Source: an uncultured Collinsella sp.
Lineage (GTDB): Bacteria > Actinomycetota > Coriobacteriia > Coriobacteriales > Coriobacteriaceae
NCBI GenBank assembly: GCA_902479095.1
Contig: CABSNL010000038.1
Location: forward strand, 1-19,282
Direction of reading: 5' to 3'
Length of the DNA stretch: 19,282 nt
The notes below the pieces were generated by a model that saw only the letters and a program-made list of their open reading frames with translations, was not told the origin of the DNA and did not search any database. The position numbers and the translations under genes are program-made. Below, piece after piece: positions 16,423 through 19,282 of the stretch (position 1 is its first letter; each line of letters opens with the position of its first letter).

Positions 16423-17750
16423 TCGACCGCCGCGCCCAGCGCGATAGTTCAATATCAATCTTTCGCATCATTGCTGTTGCCTGCGCCATTTGCGTGCTGG
16501 TGTACTTTATTTTTGCCTTGGTGACCGGTATCGAGCCGATCGCCACGGTGATTGCCTGCGCGCTGCTGTGCATCTTTATCTTTTTGACGCTCAATCCCGA
16601 TTCGGTGCGCTCCCAGTACACCGAGGAGACGCTCTCGGTGGCCTCGGCCATGCTCGAGGACATTAAGGGCGGTCTGACGCAGGAGTCGGCGCGTTTGGTG
16701 TGCCGGCGCATTTTGCCCGAGACGCGCGCCATGACGGTGGCCATCACCGACGAGGGCAACGTTTTGGCCTGCGCGGGCGAGTTTGAGGAAAAACTACTGC
16801 CAGATTCTCCCATCCACACGCTTGCCACACGCTACGTTATCGAACATGGCATCGTGCAGTCGTTCAACCGTATGGTGGATGTCGTGGGCTCGGATGGCTC
16901 GCACAACCAAGTCCCCGCCGGCATTATCGCCCCCATCAAGGTGGGCGATCGTACCGTCGGCACGCTCAAGTTCTACTACAAGACCCCGCGCGCCGTCGAC
17001 CGTACCCAGTATGCGCTTGCCTCGGGCTTTGCCGAGATCTTGTCCACGCAGCTCGCCATCCACGAGCTCGAGGTGCAAAAGGAACTCACAGCGCGCGCCG
17101 AGGTGCGTGCGCTGCAGGCGCAGATTAACCCGCACTTCCTGTTCAACACGCTGAACACCATTGCATCGTTTACGCGCACCGACCCGCTGCGGGCCCGCGA
17201 ACTGCTTCGTGAGTTCTCATCGTTCTATCGTGCCACGCTCGACAACTCGGGATCGCTTATTCCGGTCTCGCGCGAGGTTGCACAGACCAAGCGCTACCTT
17301 ACCTTTGAGAAGGCCCGCTTTGGCGAGGACCGCGTGCTTGCGACGTTCGATGTGTCCGAGGACGTGGAAGATACGCTGGTGCCGGCGTTCGTGATCCAGC
17401 CGATTGTCGAGAACGCCGTACGTCATGGTATGGGCGATGACGACGCCCTGAGGATCGACGTGACCGTTCACCAAGACGGCGAGGATGCAATCTTGATTGC
17501 CGTGGCCGATAATGGCGTGGGCATGGATGAGGGTACCGCCGCCAGACTGTTTGACGAGCGTTCTGCCCGTCCCGACGCCAGCTCTCCCCAGGGTGGCGGC
17601 GCCGGTGTGGCCATGCACAATATTTCGGAGCGCATCCATCGCTTTTATGGGCCGCACTCCTATACGCGTGTCGAATCGGCGCCGGGCAAGGGCACCAAAG
17701 TGCTCCTTCATCTTGATTTGTCAGAGAGCATCTTCGACATTCAAGAGTAA
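16419..17750 (+). CDS. LytS-type sensor histidine kinase (system 2)
   Basis: 443 residues, paralogous along its whole length to the kinase at 10507. Two hydrophobic segments (about 14-35 and 41-58), a GAF-like region (about 70-205), the phosphoacceptor motif QINPHFLFNT with H239, an N-box QPIVENAVRHG (N332), ADNGVGM (363-369) and a glycine-rich GGGAGVAMHN loop (392-401). The highest similarity to system 1 is around ASGFA-to-FFNT, where both read ASGFA, STQLA, ELTAR and ALQ in the same spacing. GGAGGG lies just before the ATG inside the end of the glycosyltransferase gene. The regulator gene follows after 72 bases. Confidence 0.92.
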   Translation: MIDRRAQRDSSISIFRIIAVACAICVLVYFIFALVTGIEPIATVIACALLCIFIFLTLNPDSVRSQYTEETLSVASAMLEDIKGGLTQESARLVCRRILPETRAMTVAITDEGNVLACAGEFEEKLLPDSPIHTLATRYVIEHGIVQSFNRMVDVVGSDGSHNQVPAGIIAPIKVGDRTVGTLKFYYKTPRAVDRTQYALASGFAEILSTQLAIHELEVQKELTARAEVRALQAQINPHFLFNTLNTIASFTRTDPLRARELLREFSSFYRATLDNSGSLIPVSREVAQTKRYLTFEKARFGEDRVLATFDVSEDVEDTLVPAFVIQPIVENAVRHGMGDDDALRIDVTVHQDGEDAILIAVADNGVGMDEGTAARLFDERSARPDASSPQGGGAGVAMHNISERIHRFYGPHSYTRVESAPGKGTKVLLHLDLSESIFDIQE

Positions 17751-17822
17751 AATAAAAGGCTACGGGCTCAACGTCATGCGACGGATGCCCGGCGTAGTTA
17801 GTTGACGAAAGGTTTTATCCCT

Positions 17823-18539
17823 ATGCTGCGTGCGATGATTGTGGATGATGAGGCGCCGGCTCGCTCGGAGCTTCGCTTCCTGCTCGAGCAAACGGGCAAG
17901 ATCGGCACGATCACGGAGGCGTCGAGCGTCCGCTCCGCCATCGAGATGCTTATGGAAAGTCGCGTGGATGTCGTGTTTCTCGATATCTCGATGCCCGGTG
18001 CCTCGGGCCTGCAACTTGCCGAGGCGCTGCATAAGCTCAAAAATCCGCCGGCGATCGTGTTTGTGACTGCGTATAGCGACCATGCGGTCGAGGCATTCGA
18101 CGTGGATGCCGTCGATTATCTGATGAAGCCGGTCGAGGAAGCTCGCTTGGATCGCGCGATCGAGAAGGTCATGCAACGCACCAAGCCGGTTACGGACAGC
18201 AAGGTGACCATCGAGCGTATCCCGGTGGAAAAGGGCGGCCGCAAGGTGCTCATTCCCGTGGACGACATTCGCTTTATCATGGCCAAGGACGATTACTCCT
18301 GCATCTATACCGTCGATGATCGCTTTTTGTCGACGACCTCGCTGGCGCAGTTTGAGGCCAAGCTCTGCGACTTTGGCTTCTTCCGTGTTCACCGCCGCTA
18401 TATCGTCAACTTGGCGTGCGTCACGGATGTCGAGACGGTGCCCTCGGGTGCCATCCAGCTGGGCATTACGGGCGTCGACGAACGCGTGCCGGTTTCGCGC
18501 CGCCGCGTCGTGCCGCTCAAGAAGGCCCTGAGTCTCTAG
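17823..18539 (+). CDS. LytTR-family response regulator (system 2)
   Basis: 238 residues. Receiver domain with DD at 8-9, phosphoacceptor D54 in VVFLDISMP, T82 and K102 in LMKPVEEA; LytTR DNA-binding domain from about 130 to the end, with IPVDDIRFIMAKDDYS, FFRVHRRYIVN and VPVSRRRVVPL. The ATG at 17823 is preferred over an in-frame TTG at 17802, since GAAAGG (17806-17811) can serve the ATG and the homologous regulator begins at the same point. Receiver and DNA-binding domains closely resemble those of system 1, so shared or related operators and cross-talk are possible. A terminator follows directly. Confidence 0.93.
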   Translation: MLRAMIVDDEAPARSELRFLLEQTGKIGTITEASSVRSAIEMLMESRVDVVFLDISMPGASGLQLAEALHKLKNPPAIVFVTAYSDHAVEAFDVDAVDYLMKPVEEARLDRAIEKVMQRTKPVTDSKVTIERIPVEKGGRKVLIPVDDIRFIMAKDDYSCIYTVDDRFLSTTSLAQFEAKLCDFGFFRVHRRYIVNLACVTDVETVPSGAIQLGITGVDERVPVSRRRVVPLKKALSL

Positions 18540-18545
18540 CACACT

Positions 18546-18596
18546 GGCCCCGCAGCCCTGTAGACCCATCGTCTGCGGAGCCGTGGGGCCTTTTTT
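18546..18596 (+). terminator. Intrinsic terminator of the lytS2-lytR2 operon
   Basis: GGCCCC (18546-18551) pairs with GGGGCC (18585-18590), with an inner CGCAG/CTGCG pairing, and is followed by six T residues. Confidence 0.85.
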
Positions 18597-18635
18597 GTAT
18601 GTATCTGCCGAATCGTTTTTTGCGGAAGGGATCCC

Positions 18636-19103
18636 ATGAACAGTGCAAGCGCCAAGCGCATCGACATCATCTCGGACACCCACGGCTATTTATCGCCTGC
18701 GCTCTTGGATGAGCTTGAGGGCGCAGATCTGATTATCCACGCCGGCGATCTCACGTCAGAGATGGACTACGAGCACCTATGCACCATCGCCCCCGTGCGG
18801 GCCGTATTGGGCAACAACGATTACTACCGCGACTACGGTCCCGATGTAGACCGTCTTGCGCTTTTTACCTACGAAGGCCTCAAATTCGCCGTAGCCCACT
18901 ACCGCGAAGACCTTCCGGTGGGATCCGTAGACGTAGCCATCAACGGCCACACCCACGTAACCAAAGAAGCCCAAGTGGGCCGCTGCTTAGTCCTCAACCC
19001 GGGCAGCGCCAGCTACCCCAGAGGCACCCGAGGCCCCACCATGGCCAGAATGCTAGTAAAAGACGGCAAGATCCTAAGCACTAAGTTTATTGACCTAGAG
19101 TAA
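18636..19103 (+). CDS. YfcE/MJ0936-type metallophosphoesterase
   Basis: 155 residues, the size of the small calcineurin-like phosphodiesterases of the YfcE family. It has the full set of two-metal ligands: D14 and H16 in SDTHG, D38 in HAGD, N60/N61-D62 in GNND, H88 in VAHYRE, and H105/H107 in NGHTH; the family's NPGSAS motif follows (121-126). Characterised relatives cleave phosphodiester model substrates; the natural substrate is unknown. GAAGGG upstream supports the ATG at 18636. Placed after the terminator of the second kinase operon and before another terminator, it is probably a single-gene unit. Its 3' third uses more A-ending codons than the rest of the window. Confidence 0.9.
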   Translation: MNSASAKRIDIISDTHGYLSPALLDELEGADLIIHAGDLTSEMDYEHLCTIAPVRAVLGNNDYYRDYGPDVDRLALFTYEGLKFAVAHYREDLPVGSVDVAINGHTHVTKEAQVGRCLVLNPGSASYPRGTRGPTMARMLVKDGKILSTKFIDLE

Positions 19104-19112
19104 TCACAACAA

Positions 19113-19144
19113 AAACGGGGGATGCAGATGCGTCCCCCGTTTCC
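19113..19144. terminator. Intrinsic terminator after the phosphoesterase
   Basis: AAACGGGGGA (19113-19122) pairs with TCCCCCGTTT (19133-19142) around TGCAGATGCG. The A-rich left flank and T-rich right side could serve both strands. Confidence 0.85.
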
Positions 19145-19282
19145 ATTTGAGCCAAAGGCGGAAGTTCAACAAGATCCATCAGACCAACCCCGCCGAGGAG
19201 CATGCGGGCTAGCCGCGCAGCGGCGCACGCCCGCAAAACTGATTGAACAATGTGACGGCAGGGAGGGTCTCCGGGGCTGAGG
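19145..19282. repeat. Window end: GC-rich imperfect palindrome, no gene seen
   Basis: TGCGGGC (19203-19209) pairs with GCCCGCA (19229-19235), and inside it GCCGC (19212-19216) pairs with GCGGC (19220-19224) around GCA, a nested hairpin of the REP-like kind. A minus-strand frame is open from the window edge to 19087 but overlaps both the terminator and the phosphoesterase gene and shows no domain, so it is not called. Confidence 0.5.

Noticed and set aside
19087..19281. Minus-strand open frame running off the right edge
   Set aside because: Overlaps the phosphoesterase 3' end and a terminator, has no domain content and crosses a REP-like palindrome.

Overview
The window is a high-GC bacterial chromosome segment whose gene content and style (a single-chain pyruvate:ferredoxin oxidoreductase, carbamate kinase, a UMF1-type MFS protein, LytS/LytTR pairs, strong purine-rich ribosome binding sites) fit an anaerobic gut actinobacterium of the Coriobacteriia, most likely Collinsella or a close relative. 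That placement is inference from gene content and composition. The left edge is a contig end: bases 1-45 are untrimmed Illumina Nextera adapter, not genome.

Layout. 46-352: C-terminal fragment of an FHA-domain protein. 353-803: a long leader region with a dispersed-repeat copy, small palindromes and a promoter-like site, followed by nifJ (804-4343), the central pyruvate-oxidising enzyme. nifJ is followed by a 125-bp nested inverted repeat (29-bp arms around a terminator), then an AT-rich non-coding island leading into arcC (carbamate kinase, 5029-5991). A terminator and a repeat cluster separate arcC from a convergent gene for a membrane-anchored C39-like cysteine peptidase (6232-7236, minus strand).

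From 7237 to the end everything reads plus. An APC-family permease (7528-8979) and an amidohydrolase (9111-10388) probably form an uptake-and-hydrolysis pair. Directly after them lies a LytS/LytTR two-component system (10507-12665). Then come a zinc-dependent phospholipase C-like protein (12758-13702), a UMF1/Atg22-like MFS transporter (13804-15063), a family-2-like glycosyltransferase (15235-16422) whose stop overlaps the start of a second LytS kinase (16419-17750), its LytTR regulator (17823-18539), and a YfcE-type phosphodiesterase (18636-19103).

Main point of interest. Two paralogous LytS/LytTR systems lie within 8 kb. The permease upstream of the first one carries an exact 10-bp direct repeat (CGCCGTTCGT, 11-bp spacer, 21-bp period) in its promoter region. 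This is the geometry of LytTR-family operators such as that of E. coli YpdB. It suggests a local nutrient-sensing circuit: LytS1/LytR1 controls the neighbouring permease and amidohydrolase. Both kinase operons are also preceded by a terminator-like hairpin a few tens of bases before the first start codon, which suggests attenuation or read-through control. No tRNA, rRNA, CRISPR array, intact insertion sequence or phage gene was seen.
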